Of a stretch of 64,000 nucleotides of DNA, positions 38,740 through 47,102 are shown one piece after another. The notes below the pieces were generated by a model. The model ran no database searches and was not told the DNA's origin. It was given only the letters and a program-made list of their open reading frames with translations. The stretch is from a virus, in the IMG/VR virus record IMGVR_UViG_3300025118_004802, positions 1 through 64,000 of that record. One strand, written 5' to 3'. Within the stretch, counting starts at the first letter, position 1; the number at the start of each line of letters is the position of its first letter. The position numbers and the translations under genes were made by a program.

Positions 38740-39076
38740 CGGAGCCCTCCTCTTGATCGGTCCCATATTGATACCACTCCCACTCCGCAAACTCCTCCTC
38801 ATCTTCTATGTTAAAGACTCTGCAGAAATCTTCAATGTTCTCCTTAATTTCACGGCTATGTATTAGGAGTCTCTCTAGCGTAGGCTCACCGTAAAATGTT
38901 TCTGATTCGTATATCTTTTTAAGATGAGAGCCGTATGCAATAATATTATATCTTAAATTACCGATATTGGTATTTAAAAAACCATACTTTGTTAGCATCT
39001 GGTATAGATACCATAGCAAAAACGCGTTGGCTGTTGCACTCAAGGCTATAGCTATATATAAATAAATTTCATTCAT
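38720..39076 (-). CDS. Small single-pass membrane protein of unknown function
   Basis: A 118-residue protein from the ATG at 39076. Residues ~4-22 (YLYIAIALSATANAFLLWYL) form one transmembrane segment or signal anchor. The rest is a soluble helical domain ending in a strongly acidic tail (EEEFAEWEW and EEGSDAEEEN). An in-frame ATG at 39091 would add five residues before the membrane segment; its ribosome site is too close to be convincing. It overlaps the zinc-ribbon gene by eight bases and the sigma factor gene by 20. It may act at the inner membrane, but its task is unknown. Confidence 0.65.
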   Translation of the reverse strand: MNEIYLYIAIALSATANAFLLWYLYQMLTKYGFLNTNIGNLRYNIIAYGSHLKKIYESETFYGEPTLERLLIHSREIKENIEDFCRVFNIEDEEEFAEWEWYQYGTDQEEGSDAEEEN

Positions 39077-39344
39077 TGGGTTCAACCACATATTCCTGCG
39101 AGGTCATATCTCTCTTTTGTTCTTTCAGTTCGTCACGTGAGTCTTCAATGAAGCGCCTGACCCGAGTACCAGAGGTATCGTTTGTTTCTGGGCGGAAAAT
39201 CTTCGGGACGCTAAATATTTTAGTGATCGAGCCCTTTTCGGAGCACTTACTTATCTCACTGCACAACTGTGGCTTTTCACCAATTGGTAAGATTGCTTCG
39301 AGTATTTTCTCGCACTTAGTACACCTATAGTCGTACCGAGGCAT
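39069..39344 (-). CDS. FmdB-type zinc ribbon small protein
   Basis: A 91-residue protein that starts MPRYDYRCTKCEKILEA, the typical start of the FmdB/CxxC-CxxC zinc-ribbon family. The first Cys pair (CTKC) is present, and the second pair is loosely kept (CSEISKC). The rest is charged and probably helical. Related small proteins occur in phages, but their function is not established. TAATG overlap with the upstream gene. Confidence 0.7.
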   Translation of the reverse strand: MPRYDYRCTKCEKILEAILPIGEKPQLCSEISKCSEKGSITKIFSVPKIFRPETNDTSGTRVRRFIEDSRDELKEQKRDMTSQEYVVEPNE

Positions 39345-39556
39345 TAATCCTCAATCGGTTCATCCGTAGCAGCTTCGTGTAAAGCGTCGTCGAATTCGTC
39401 ATCGAACTTTACCAAAGGCGGATTCGTGACAACAAGTCCTTCCTCAGAATTTGTGAAATCAAAGTCCTTCAGTGTAGGTACGATATCACTTTGCTCCATT
39501 AAAGACTTTTGCAACGCCATCATTACGGCGCCCATTGCTTGGTTAGATAGTTTCAT
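39344..39556 (-). CDS. Small acidic protein of unknown function
   Basis: A 70-residue protein with a helical N terminus (NQAMGAVMMALQKSLMEQSD) and an acidic C terminus (FDDEFDDALHEAATDEP). No family was recognised. It starts 12 bases after the RmlB-type gene and is coupled to the FmdB-like gene. It marks the border between the glycan cassette and the late-gene regulator region. Confidence 0.6.
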   Translation of the reverse strand: MKLSNQAMGAVMMALQKSLMEQSDIVPTLKDFDFTNSEEGLVVTNPPLVKFDDEFDDALHEAATDEPIED

Positions 39557-39568
39557 TATTTTTCCTTT

Positions 39569-40534
39569 TTACCATGTAAATGTTTTTTTATAGAACTTGA
39601 CAATCTGTTCTATTTGCTTGTCAAAATTGATCTCTGGCTTCCAGCCCAACTTGCGAAGCTTATCATCATTCAAGGCATACCGGACGTCTTGTCCTTTTCT
39701 AGAATACGAGAAGTCCACACAGTCCTCCCACATTAAAGGTTGAGATGGTTCATCTCTGTAGTAAGCCATAATGATCTTTTGAACTGTTTCAAGGTTGGTT
39801 TGTTCGAAGCCGCCGGCCACGTTGTAAATCTGATCGCTCTTGCCAGAATCAATTATAGCCAAAACAGCGCTAGCTGTGTCTCTAGCGTGTAACCAATTCC
39901 GGATCGGCTCACCGCTGTTGTGTAGTCTAATCTTCTTTGAGCGTCGCAAAAGTTTAACGGACAAAGGAATCAGCTTCTCTGGATATTGTCTTATACCGTA
40001 ATTGTTAGTGGGTCTCAGGATAACGTACTTTATACCGTAGGTCCGGGCCCAAGCCTTTATAAGTAGATCGGCCGACGCTTTTGACGCAGAATAGGGATTG
40101 CTAGGGTTTAACAAATCCTCCTCAACGTGTTCCCCTTCGGTGATATCACCATACACTTCATCAGTACTAAAATGGAAAAAGATGGGTGGTTGCTGGACGT
40201 TATTGGGCTTAACCTTTATTAAGTCTAACAAATTCTTAACGCCGTCTATATTGGATCTGATAAAATTTGTGCTATCTACGATACTGTTGCCAACATGAGT
40301 CTCAGCAGCAATATTGATGACATAATCACAATCAGGGATATGTTTGAGATCACATATATCTTTCTCTTTGAAAAAGAAATTGTCATACTTCTTCTTCATC
40401 TTGTCTATGAATTGGCGGCTGCCAGCATATGTAAAATTATCTACTCCATATACTTGCCAGCCACGCTTTAAGCATGCTTTCGTCACGTACGAGCCAATAA
40501 AGCCCGCACACCCTGTTATTACTACTAGCTTCAT
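39569..40534 (-). CDS. rmlB: dTDP-glucose 4,6-dehydratase-like (RmlB type) SDR
   Basis: A 321-residue extended SDR. It has the NAD-binding TGCAGFIGSY near residue 7, the dehydratase Thr-Asp-Glu in HFSTDEVYGD (Thr124-Asp125-Glu126), the YxxxK pair in NPYSASKASAD (Tyr148, Lys152) and the late RPTNNYGIRQYPEKLIP signature. RmlB converts dTDP-glucose to dTDP-4-keto-6-deoxyglucose, the entry to rhamnose and amino-deoxy sugars. The other rhamnose enzymes (RmlA, RmlC, RmlD) are not in the window, so the product may feed other steps or the host's enzymes. It is the last sugar gene in the cassette. The substrate nucleotide is inferred. Confidence 0.85.
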   Translation of the reverse strand: MKLVVITGCAGFIGSYVTKACLKRGWQVYGVDNFTYAGSRQFIDKMKKKYDNFFFKEKDICDLKHIPDCDYVINIAAETHVGNSIVDSTNFIRSNIDGVKNLLDLIKVKPNNVQQPPIFFHFSTDEVYGDITEGEHVEEDLLNPSNPYSASKASADLLIKAWARTYGIKYVILRPTNNYGIRQYPEKLIPLSVKLLRRSKKIRLHNSGEPIRNWLHARDTASAVLAIIDSGKSDQIYNVAGGFEQTNLETVQKIIMAYYRDEPSQPLMWEDCVDFSYSRKGQDVRYALNDDKLRKLGWKPEINFDKQIEQIVKFYKKTFTW

Positions 40535-40552
40535 CTCTCTATTATACTGTTT
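40535..40552 (-). promoter_or_regulatory. Shared AAACAGTATAAT upstream motif before the RmlB-type gene
   Basis: Minus strand reads AAACAGTATAATAGAGAG directly before the ATG. Nearly the same string (AAACAGTATAATGGAGA) precedes the 4677 gene. TATAAT could be a sigma70 -10 box, with TGAACA 17 bases upstream as a weak -35. It ends only six bases before the ATG, so a message made from it would be almost leaderless. It may instead be a common ribosome-site context. Confidence 0.3.
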
Positions 40553-40568
40553 TTTTTAAATTTGTTCA

Positions 40569-41537
40569 CTACTTTTCAATCTGGTCGGAAATCCACTTAT
40601 AGGTTCTTTCCATTCCCACTCGTAGTGCTTGCGCCTCTATCGGTCCGACTTTGTCAGTGAATAAAGTGTTGTCCGAGTTGCGACCACGGACTCCCTCGGG
40701 GCCTGGAATGTTTTTTATCCCCAAATCCTTGCCGGATATTTCAATGGCCATCCTCGCGAACTCATTGATGGCAATCATCTCCTCAGAACCAATATTCACG
40801 GGGCCCACAAAATCAGAGTCCATTAGACGGCGCGTCATATCAAGGCATTCATCAATATAAAGAAAGGACCGAGTTTGTTTACCATCCCCCCACACTTCGA
40901 TCTGTGTGCTATCAGGCGCAAGGGCGACCTTTCTACAGAAAGCGGCGGGGGCCTTTTCACGGCCGCCGTCCCATGTCCCTTCCGGGCCAAAAATGTTATG
41001 ATAGCGTGCTATCCGCACTGTTAAACCGTAGTTCTTAGCAAAAGCCAGATAAAGACGCTCGCTAAAAAGCTTTTCCCACCCATATTCACTATCAGGTGAC
41101 GCCGGGTAGGCCGAATCCTCAACACATTTGGGATTGTCCGGATCCATTTGATTGTATTCGGGATACATACAGGCAGACGAGGAATAAAATACTCTTTTTA
41201 TACCCTTATCCACGCACTGACCCACAATGTTAAGATTAATCAATGCAGAGTTGTGCATTATATTTGCGTCGTTCTCCCCTGTAAAGATAAACCCTGCACC
41301 GCCCATGTCTGCGGCAAACTGATATACCTCATCAATATCCTCCGAGACCACCTCATCACACAATCGCGGGTCTTTAAGATCTCCAAGGATAAACTCATCC
41401 GCAACTTCAGCGCAGTTGAAATAATCATGTTCTTTGACATCGACGCCACGAACCCAATGACCTTCTGATTTCAACCGCTTTACCATGGCTCCCCCAATGA
41501 AGCCGCCAGCGCCACAAACTAGTATTCTCTTGCTCAT
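40569..41537 (-). CDS. GDP-mannose 3,5-epimerase-like SDR
   Basis: A 322-residue protein from the ATG at 41537, which has GAGGAG upstream. It shows the diagnostic set of GDP-mannose 3,5-epimerases: CGAGGFIG for NAD binding, ADMGGAGFIFTGEN, SSSACMYPE (Cys123, the acid/base cysteine), EYGWEKLFSE (Tyr152, Lys156), DGGREKAPAAFCRK and WGDGKQTRSFLYIDE. Such enzymes invert GDP-mannose to GDP-galactose or GDP-gulose. They are best known from plants, with scattered bacterial and phage relatives. The 16 residues before this start are lysine- and Met-rich and overlap the dehydrogenase gene, so I leave them out. Confidence 0.85.
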   Translation of the reverse strand: MSKRILVCGAGGFIGGAMVKRLKSEGHWVRGVDVKEHDYFNCAEVADEFILGDLKDPRLCDEVVSEDIDEVYQFAADMGGAGFIFTGENDANIMHNSALINLNIVGQCVDKGIKRVFYSSSACMYPEYNQMDPDNPKCVEDSAYPASPDSEYGWEKLFSERLYLAFAKNYGLTVRIARYHNIFGPEGTWDGGREKAPAAFCRKVALAPDSTQIEVWGDGKQTRSFLYIDECLDMTRRLMDSDFVGPVNIGSEEMIAINEFARMAIEISGKDLGIKNIPGPEGVRGRNSDNTLFTDKVGPIEAQALRVGMERTYKWISDQIEK

Positions 41538-41538
41538 C

Positions 41539-42642
41539 TTATCTCTCCTCATATTCAAACAAGTTGCCATATTTTTCAGAAACACTCTGAATAACTGCTT
41601 TTCTTTCTCTAATCTTTACGTTGAAGCCTCTTCTGGCTACCCCGGCTGCGAAAGCTAGCTGCTGGGACTCGATAATCATTGTCGACTGCGGTTTGTAAGT
41701 CACACACTCAAACACTATCTGTTCATCGTTGTCATTGTTTTTTACGAACTCCTCTATTTGGAAATCTAGATGCCGCTCGTTAACCTCATCTGAAGCTATG
41801 CTTATAAGGGCGCTCATATCTTTGTCTTTTGCACAGAGGGCAAAAGCACGATTGTCTCTTGGAAAACAAGGCCCTCCATACCCATAGCCGTAACCTAGGT
41901 ATTTAGAACCTATTCTGCTATCACCACCAATCGCTTTTAAAACAACTTTCGGATCTCCATCGTAACTCTTAACGATGTCACCGACCATATTAGCATAGGA
42001 TATCTTGGTTGTTAAGAAGCAGTTTAGTGCAATCTTGGTTATCTCCGCCTCAGTGCACGACATCCTATTAAACTTTGGTCCACTCTTAGTAACCTTTTCG
42101 TAGACCTGTTGTATTGAATCCCCTGCCTGTTTGGTTCCTTCTCCTATCAGTATTATGTCCGGGTTTAACTGGTCCTTGATAATTGTACCTTGCGCTATAA
42201 ACTCTGGGTTATAGCTAACTGTGTAACCATATTGGCTGATCTCTTCAGTAACCCTTTCGCAGTATCCAGGCATCACAGTGCAGCAAACAACAAAATGCTT
42301 GTTGCTCACGGTGCCATAAGACTTTACCTTCTCAACAACAGAATCTACTTGGGAGTGATCGTATCTACCGTTATCCAAAGAGGGGGTGGCCACGATTACA
42401 AAGATTAAATCAGAAAACCGTAGCGCTTCTTCGACACTCGTTGAAGCTTTAAAATTTTTGCAGCTCCGTAAAAGTTCTTCGACCCCTTCTTCATCACTAT
42501 TAAGTGTTCTTGAGTTTACTTTATCGATGTATTCTTGGCTAATATCAACACCTAAGACGTTATAGCCAGCCTTCTCCAGAGTCAAGGAAAAACATATTCC
42601 CAATTTTCCAATGCCAATAACCGATATATTTTTCATACTCAT
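41539..42642 (-). CDS. UDP-glucose / GDP-mannose dehydrogenase family protein
   Basis: A 367-residue protein. It has an N-terminal NAD-binding [20 protein letters not shown], then [12 protein letters not shown] (Glu147), a [16 protein letters not shown] lysine region (Lys213), and [14 protein letters not shown] with the catalytic Cys259. These enzymes oxidise a nucleotide-sugar C6 alcohol to the acid (UDP-glucuronate or GDP-mannuronate type). The C-terminal UDP-binding part is shorter than usual (family ~390-450), but a Rossmann-like end is present. Nucleotide preference cannot be read from sequence here. Start ATGA-overlaps the methyltransferase gene. Confidence 0.85.
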   Translation of the reverse strand: MSMKNISVIGIGKLGICFSLTLEKAGYNVLGVDISQEYIDKVNSRTLNSDEEGVEELLRSCKNFKASTSVEEALRFSDLIFVIVATPSLDNGRYDHSQVDSVVEKVKSYGTVSNKHFVVCCTVMPGYCERVTEEISQYGYTVSYNPEFIAQGTIIKDQLNPDIILIGEGTKQAGDSIQQVYEKVTKSGPKFNRMSCTEAEITKIALNCFLTTKISYANMVGDIVKSYDGDPKVVLKAIGGDSRIGSKYLGYGYGYGGPCFPRDNRAFALCAKDKDMSALISIASDEVNERHLDFQIEEFVKNNDNDEQIVFECVTYKPQSTMIIESQQLAFAAGVARRGFNVKIRERKAVIQSVSEKYGNLFEYEER

Positions 42643-43463
42643 TTCAACCTACATTTCGCTAAAAAATGCCAACCTATCTCTTCGCACATCTCTTTATATT
42701 GAAAAGAGGTCATGTTCTTAAACTCATCCCTCACCACATATTTTTTATTTATATAATTTGGTATATCAAACTTAAAAACGTGGTCCTTTCTTAGTTCCAA
42801 AATTTCAAAATCCGAGAGCATCTTTTCCATCCCGGAACGCGTGTATGTTATTGCTCTTGGACAATTTAATTGCGCTTCAGCATAGTACTGTATAACTTCG
42901 TTGGACTTGGAAAAATCAACTGTTTCGCTTTGATACATAAAATCAAACAACTTAAAGCTATACTTAGCATAAACCATTAGCCGAAGTTCTCCACTCTTCT
43001 TCAACACTCTGTGGGCGCTGTCTATTATCTTTTGTGGATACTCAGAGTGGTGTATAACACCAAATGAATAAACAAGGTCAAACTTGTCTTTAATCTTGTT
43101 ATTCTCTAATAGCTCTGACAAGTTCTCTGCATTTCCTAGAATAAAGTTCGCCTGTAGCCCGTACACGTCAAATCTCTTCCTGCACAGATCTAGGCTCTCT
43201 TGAGATAACTCGATAACTGTTAAGTTGGCACCATTTCGAGCGAAGTTTATGCTATCGGTACCAATGCCACACCCAATTTCTAAAACATTTTTAGCCGTCC
43301 ATTTTTCAAACTCTGCAAATTGGGGGATGTGCGGCTCGACAAAGTATTTTCTTTTTTCAACTTCGTCGAAATATTCTTTGGTGCCGATATTCTTATCCGA
43401 ATGCTTGATATTGCAAGGCCTTTTATTCCAATAGTCCTTGATCTCTTCCATCAACATAGGCAT
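42639..43463 (-). CDS. SAM-dependent methyltransferase (class I)
   Basis: A 274-residue protein with motif [21 protein letters not shown], acidic motif [15 protein letters not shown] and a post-motif [12 protein letters not shown]. The first ~50 residues include a Trp/Tyr/His-rich segment. Substrate is not determinable. In this sugar cassette, a methyl transfer to a sugar or nucleotide-sugar intermediate is the natural guess. A TATAAATA string lies in the gene near 42746-42753 on the minus strand, but it is inside coding sequence and far from the next start. Confidence 0.8.
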   Translation of the reverse strand: MPMLMEEIKDYWNKRPCNIKHSDKNIGTKEYFDEVEKRKYFVEPHIPQFAEFEKWTAKNVLEIGCGIGTDSINFARNGANLTVIELSQESLDLCRKRFDVYGLQANFILGNAENLSELLENNKIKDKFDLVYSFGVIHHSEYPQKIIDSAHRVLKKSGELRLMVYAKYSFKLFDFMYQSETVDFSKSNEVIQYYAEAQLNCPRAITYTRSGMEKMLSDFEILELRKDHVFKFDIPNYINKKYVVRDEFKNMTSFQYKEMCEEIGWHFLAKCRLK

Positions 43464-44233
43464 TATACATTCAACCTGAAAATTGGAATCGGGTTCATCT
43501 TATGGGAATTCCTTTTGTTGAAGTGTCTGTAGACTTCAAGAACCTCTTTCTCCCTTCCCGTCATATCCTCTGGGGCTTTTTCGGTTTCCATAGCCCATTC
43601 CAACTCTTCATAAGACGCCCCAATTTGCTCTTCGTCAGTCCTGTCATCTTCCCACAGGCCATCAGTGGGAGGCGCTGCTATGATCCTTGGGTTCACTTCC
43701 AGTTCTTTCGCCAGTCGTCGTACCTGAGTTTTTGTAAGGTCTGCTATCGGGCTTACGTCCACACCCCCGTCTCCGTATTTGGTGTAAAAACCAACGCCAA
43801 AGTCCTCCACTTTGTTCCCGGTACCAACCACGATTCCTTTGTTATTTGCCGCGGCGAAGTAAAGTATCATCATTCTCATGCGCGCCTTCGAATTAGCCTC
43901 AGCTAACTTGCTCGTACCAAGGTGGTCCGTGACGCCGGTAAGGAAAGAATCAAACGCGTCGGTAGCATCGATCTTCAAAGAAGACACATTCACATATTTC
44001 TCTGTCAACTCCTGGCAGTGTAGTTCCGACAAGCTAGTATTGACTGGTTTAGAGTTTATTGGCATATTTAAGACAAGTGTCTCTAATCCAGTTTGAGCGC
44101 ACAGAGTGGAAACAACAGCAGAATCTACACCTCCTGAAACACCGACCACAAAACAACTTAACCCGCTCTGCTCTAGGTAATCCTGCAACCATTTGGAAAT
44201 TTCCGTTTTCAGTCCATTCATACTAGTTCCCAT
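43463..44233 (-). CDS. nadE: NadE-like NAD synthetase / ATP pyrophosphatase
   Basis: A 256-residue N-type ATP pyrophosphatase. It has the PP-loop [12 protein letters not shown] (residues 31-42), then [36 protein letters not shown] and [15 protein letters not shown], which are all NadE hallmarks. NadE makes NAD from deamido-NAD and ammonia. No glutaminase domain is fused, so free ammonia or a partner would be needed. In this sugar cassette it could serve NAD supply for the many NAD-binding enzymes here, or act on a carboxyl sugar; I favour NAD synthesis because the NadE-specific motifs are intact. A start at the ATG at 44221 (MNGLKTEI) is also possible. Confidence 0.85.
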   Translation of the reverse strand: MGTSMNGLKTEISKWLQDYLEQSGLSCFVVGVSGGVDSAVVSTLCAQTGLETLVLNMPINSKPVNTSLSELHCQELTEKYVNVSSLKIDATDAFDSFLTGVTDHLGTSKLAEANSKARMRMMILYFAAANNKGIVVGTGNKVEDFGVGFYTKYGDGGVDVSPIADLTKTQVRRLAKELEVNPRIIAAPPTDGLWEDDRTDEEQIGASYEELEWAMETEKAPEDMTGREKEVLEVYRHFNKRNSHKMNPIPIFRLNV

Positions 44234-45093
44234 CTATCGGGGTAAAACCCGTTTTCTACTCTTCCGTCATCAGGTACAGTATAATTTTTTGGTGCAATCA
44301 CTTTCTTACCTTCTTTTTCATTTAGGAATGCAGCCCAATAACCAAAAGAGGTCATGTGTGTGGTTATATGATGATCACAATTCTTCATAATTGCAAAATC
44401 CTGTATATCTGTTTGCTCCTCACAAAACAAAAATCTGCCTTCGTCCAAATTCTGCTTGCACCAAGCAATATCTGTTTGGTTATTACTCATTCCTGCGCGG
44501 CTGCCTCCTGAAAATACCAAGAATCTACAATTAATATTATCAAACTGTTCAATGGCTTTAAAGAAATATCTGCCAAAAATGCTCTCTTCAGACAACGTAT
44601 CTGCAGGCCCATAATAGTTTGCGTAATCAGGATTGGTGCCGTCTGTTAGATCGCCGCGGCGTATGTGCACGCTCACGATCTTCTCATTCCTGGTCTTGAG
44701 GCTTGCTAGGTATTCCTCTGCATATTCATCTAACTCTTTTCTCAACCGTAAATCAGCACGAACAGTTTTTTCGTGTTTAGCAAAGTATTGATAATTTTGA
44801 AAATACCCCGCAAGATCGGTGTTATCGCCTATCTGAAATACCTGAGGCCAATACGCAGCGTGGTGAGGTTCTGTAAAACGGAATCTTAGAGAGCGGTAAT
44901 CTTCGTCAGTCAGGAAATCACACCCAATGTTAAACTCTGTAAGCTGACAACGTTGGTTTTGCCACACAACCTGCTCCGGATCTGGGATCTTCATCTCATA
45001 TCCGGTTTCTAATGATACACTCCTCAACGCAGCATATTGAAAAAGCTGGTTGCCCAGCCTACCAAAATTTCCTAATTGCGTATATGTGATCAT
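44218..45093 (-). CDS. GT11-family fucosyltransferase-like protein
   Basis: A 291-residue protein from the ATG at 45093, whose ATGA overlaps the upstream glycosyltransferase stop. The N terminus NFGRLGNQLFQYAALRSVS is the GT11 signature, and VSVHIRRGDLTDG is the donor-binding HxRRGD motif. GT11 members (alpha-1,2-fucosyltransferases and relatives) move fucose from GDP-fucose, although other GDP-sugar donors are possible. The neighbouring GDP-mannose epimerase offers a GDP-hexose as an alternative donor, which I regard as speculation. Confidence 0.8.
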   Translation of the reverse strand: MITYTQLGNFGRLGNQLFQYAALRSVSLETGYEMKIPDPEQVVWQNQRCQLTEFNIGCDFLTDEDYRSLRFRFTEPHHAAYWPQVFQIGDNTDLAGYFQNYQYFAKHEKTVRADLRLRKELDEYAEEYLASLKTRNEKIVSVHIRRGDLTDGTNPDYANYYGPADTLSEESIFGRYFFKAIEQFDNINCRFLVFSGGSRAGMSNNQTDIAWCKQNLDEGRFLFCEEQTDIQDFAIMKNCDHHITTHMTSFGYWAAFLNEKEGKKVIAPKNYTVPDDGRVENGFYPDRWELV

Positions 45094-46478
45094 GGGGTAC
45101 CCAAAACCTCCTCCCACACGCTGCTTATCCGGGCGTCGTCATTGAATTTGTTGAAGTTTTCTCTGCTTTTAAGCTTAAACTTATTGAGAGATCTAGTATT
45201 CAATGTTAAAATTCCATTAAGTGCTGCGGCGAACGTATCCACGTCGTAAGTTTCCACAATTGCGCCCGATTCATCATCAATAAAATCCCATGCAATACAT
45301 CGGTCAAATGAGACGGTCGGGGTACCGTGGGCGGCCGCCTCCGGTATGGTGCGCGGCATCGCATCCTCTAAGGTAGTACACGCGTACACGTCCGCCGCTA
45401 ACAAAACATCAGTCACCCCTTGCTGACCAAGGAGCCCTGCTCCAAAAAATTGCAATTTCTTTGGTAAGAATGCCTTGCACTTTTCAAAGTCTTCAAGATT
45501 ACCTACCAAATAAAACGCAGTTTCTTGCATCTGCTCTTCGGAAAAATATTTCTTTTCTAAAAGGTGTAACGAATCCATATAGTATTTAAAACCCTTGCGA
45601 GGCAACAAAGGATCATAGCCTGACCACACACAAATATTTTTCAAATCTTGGCCAGTGACGGAACGCAGACCCTTCAATATCTTTTTTTTCTTCTTCCGCT
45701 TAAGTTTCAAAAATTCATTATTAGGCAAATCACTAGAACCTACGTTCTTCAAGGGAATGATATAATGAGGGAGTTCTTTAAGTAAAAAGCTACTTTGAGA
45801 TTGACGCTTTGCATATGTTGCCGGCAAACATATTTTTACGCGATCGCTGTTTTTTACCAAATCCAAACTTAGAAACTTTCTCATCTCCTCAAACTGTATC
45901 TCAGGAAAATTTGCACCAATGGGCCCCGCAGATGGATCGGCTTTTAGTTGATGTACAAATTCGCAATTATAACACCCACTCTCAAATTTATACTTATCGC
46001 AACGCGCTTCCTCTGGATAAGAACACAGCCCCGTATGGGTATTATGAACTAACCCATAAATAATCAATTGTGAATCAAAGTGTTCCATAATTTTAGCGGC
46101 CAACCGAAAATCTAAATCACTCTTGTCTGCCAGAATGATATTTTTGTGCTTAGGAAGTTTAGTAACATCAATCTCATCAATATAGGGTTGCGAGTGGAGC
46201 GGATCTGTTTCCTCATGCCCGTGTAAATGTAGAACTGAATATCTGAATCTAGGATTCACTAGTGGTGCTGGCAGAATCTGGCTCACGTTATACAAACTTT
46301 CTCTTTCAAAGATAGCGCCTTCGGTGCACAAATATGCGCAGTCTCTCTTAAGAGTCTCCTGAAAGTATTTAAAAACCTGAAAGAGGCCATGATTGTCTGA
46401 GCCTGCATAGTTATCAGTTCGACTTATGAATATCGTGTCAAATTCTTCATTAGACATGTCGTTAATGCTATTTATCAC
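45090..46478 (-). CDS. GT-B fold glycosyltransferase (GT4-like)
   Basis: A 462-residue protein without a signal peptide. The C-terminal half has the GT4 nucleotide-binding signature TLEDAMPRTIPEAAAHGTPT and the preceding CVWSGYDPLLPRKGFKYYMD segment. The middle has a Lys-rich KLKRKKKKK stretch encoded by an A-rich run. The N-terminal half contains a Cys set (CSYPEEARCDKYKFESGCYN) that may bind a metal. It probably adds a sugar to a growing glycan; donor and acceptor are unknown. Ends in an ATGA overlap with the GT11-like gene. Confidence 0.8.
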   Translation of the reverse strand: MINSINDMSNEEFDTIFISRTDNYAGSDNHGLFQVFKYFQETLKRDCAYLCTEGAIFERESLYNVSQILPAPLVNPRFRYSVLHLHGHEETDPLHSQPYIDEIDVTKLPKHKNIILADKSDLDFRLAAKIMEHFDSQLIIYGLVHNTHTGLCSYPEEARCDKYKFESGCYNCEFVHQLKADPSAGPIGANFPEIQFEEMRKFLSLDLVKNSDRVKICLPATYAKRQSQSSFLLKELPHYIIPLKNVGSSDLPNNEFLKLKRKKKKKILKGLRSVTGQDLKNICVWSGYDPLLPRKGFKYYMDSLHLLEKKYFSEEQMQETAFYLVGNLEDFEKCKAFLPKKLQFFGAGLLGQQGVTDVLLAADVYACTTLEDAMPRTIPEAAAHGTPTVSFDRCIAWDFIDDESGAIVETYDVDTFAAALNGILTLNTRSLNKFKLKSRENFNKFNDDARISSVWEEVLGTP

Positions 46479-46484
46479 CTGTTT

Positions 46485-47102
46485 CTATCTAACCTCTATG
46501 TCTTTAAACAATTCAAACTCGGTCAAATCACGATAGGGAGGATCCTCCGGAATGTCCGGCATGTGTTCTGGGTAATTCTGCATCAGCATAAGGCCGCGGG
46601 TAGCTTGCTCGGGGCCCATATACATATTCCACCCCTCCTCTCCAATGTCATCCTCATGGTAGGGCACCGGGCTGCGACCTTCGTAGCGACCCTTCTTAAA
46701 CCACTCAACTGCCTCTTCATCATCAGTTAGAATCATGCCTCCTTTACCAATCTTTAGATGCTTCTTAATATGGAAAGACAGGCACATGTAGGCGCCGGGA
46801 ATATACATGTTAGAAGTAAACCTTTTTGCAGCATCCCAAATAGGAAACGGTTTAAATTGGTATATCCCTTCCCACTCAACGTCTTCGAACACCAAATTGC
46901 CGCCGGCCTGCATAATAGACTGCGGAGGGGACAAATAGGTACGTCTTGGTATTATAACGTCTTGGCCGCTGATGTCGTTATACATGCATGCTAAAAAAAG
47001 AGCGTTAGTACAGCTATCAGTCGATACAGCATAGGGCGCGCCGGTGTAATGGGCAACTTCTTCCTCAAACATTTCAACTATTTTATATGGGTTATGTAAC
47101 AC
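46485..47102 (-). CDS. Minimal DegT/DnrJ/EryC1/StrS-like aminotransferase
   Basis: A 205-residue protein. It keeps the family's PLP-related points: AVSTDSCTNALFLAC near the start, PIWDAAKRF (Asp for the PLP ring) and LSFHIKKHLKIGKGGMILTD with the Schiff-base lysine. Typical sugar aminotransferases have ~370 residues; here an internal block and the whole C-terminal domain are missing. Start is the GTG at 47102, which overlaps the FkbM gene by 11 bases. An ATG at 47072 is less likely because it cuts conserved sequence. It may be an active minimal enzyme, a partner-dependent fold or a decaying copy. The open reading frame is clean. Confidence 0.75.
   Translation of the reverse strand: MLHNPYKIVEMFEEEVAHYTGAPYAVSTDSCTNALFLACMYNDISGQDVIIPRRTYLSPPQSIMQAGGNLVFEDVEWEGIYQFKPFPIWDAAKRFTSNMYIPGAYMCLSFHIKKHLKIGKGGMILTDDEEAVEWFKKGRYEGRSPVPYHEDDIGEEGWNMYMGPEQATRGLMLMQNYPEHMPDIPEDPPYRDLTEFELFKDIEVR

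Noticed and set aside
39057-39064. TATAAATA on the plus strand
   Set aside because: No supported plus-strand gene follows; it is within the membrane-protein gene.
42746-42753. Perfect TATAAATA late-promoter box on the minus strand
   Set aside because: It lies inside the methyltransferase coding sequence, over 100 bases before the next start, and encodes ordinary residues; chance is likely in AT-rich coding DNA.
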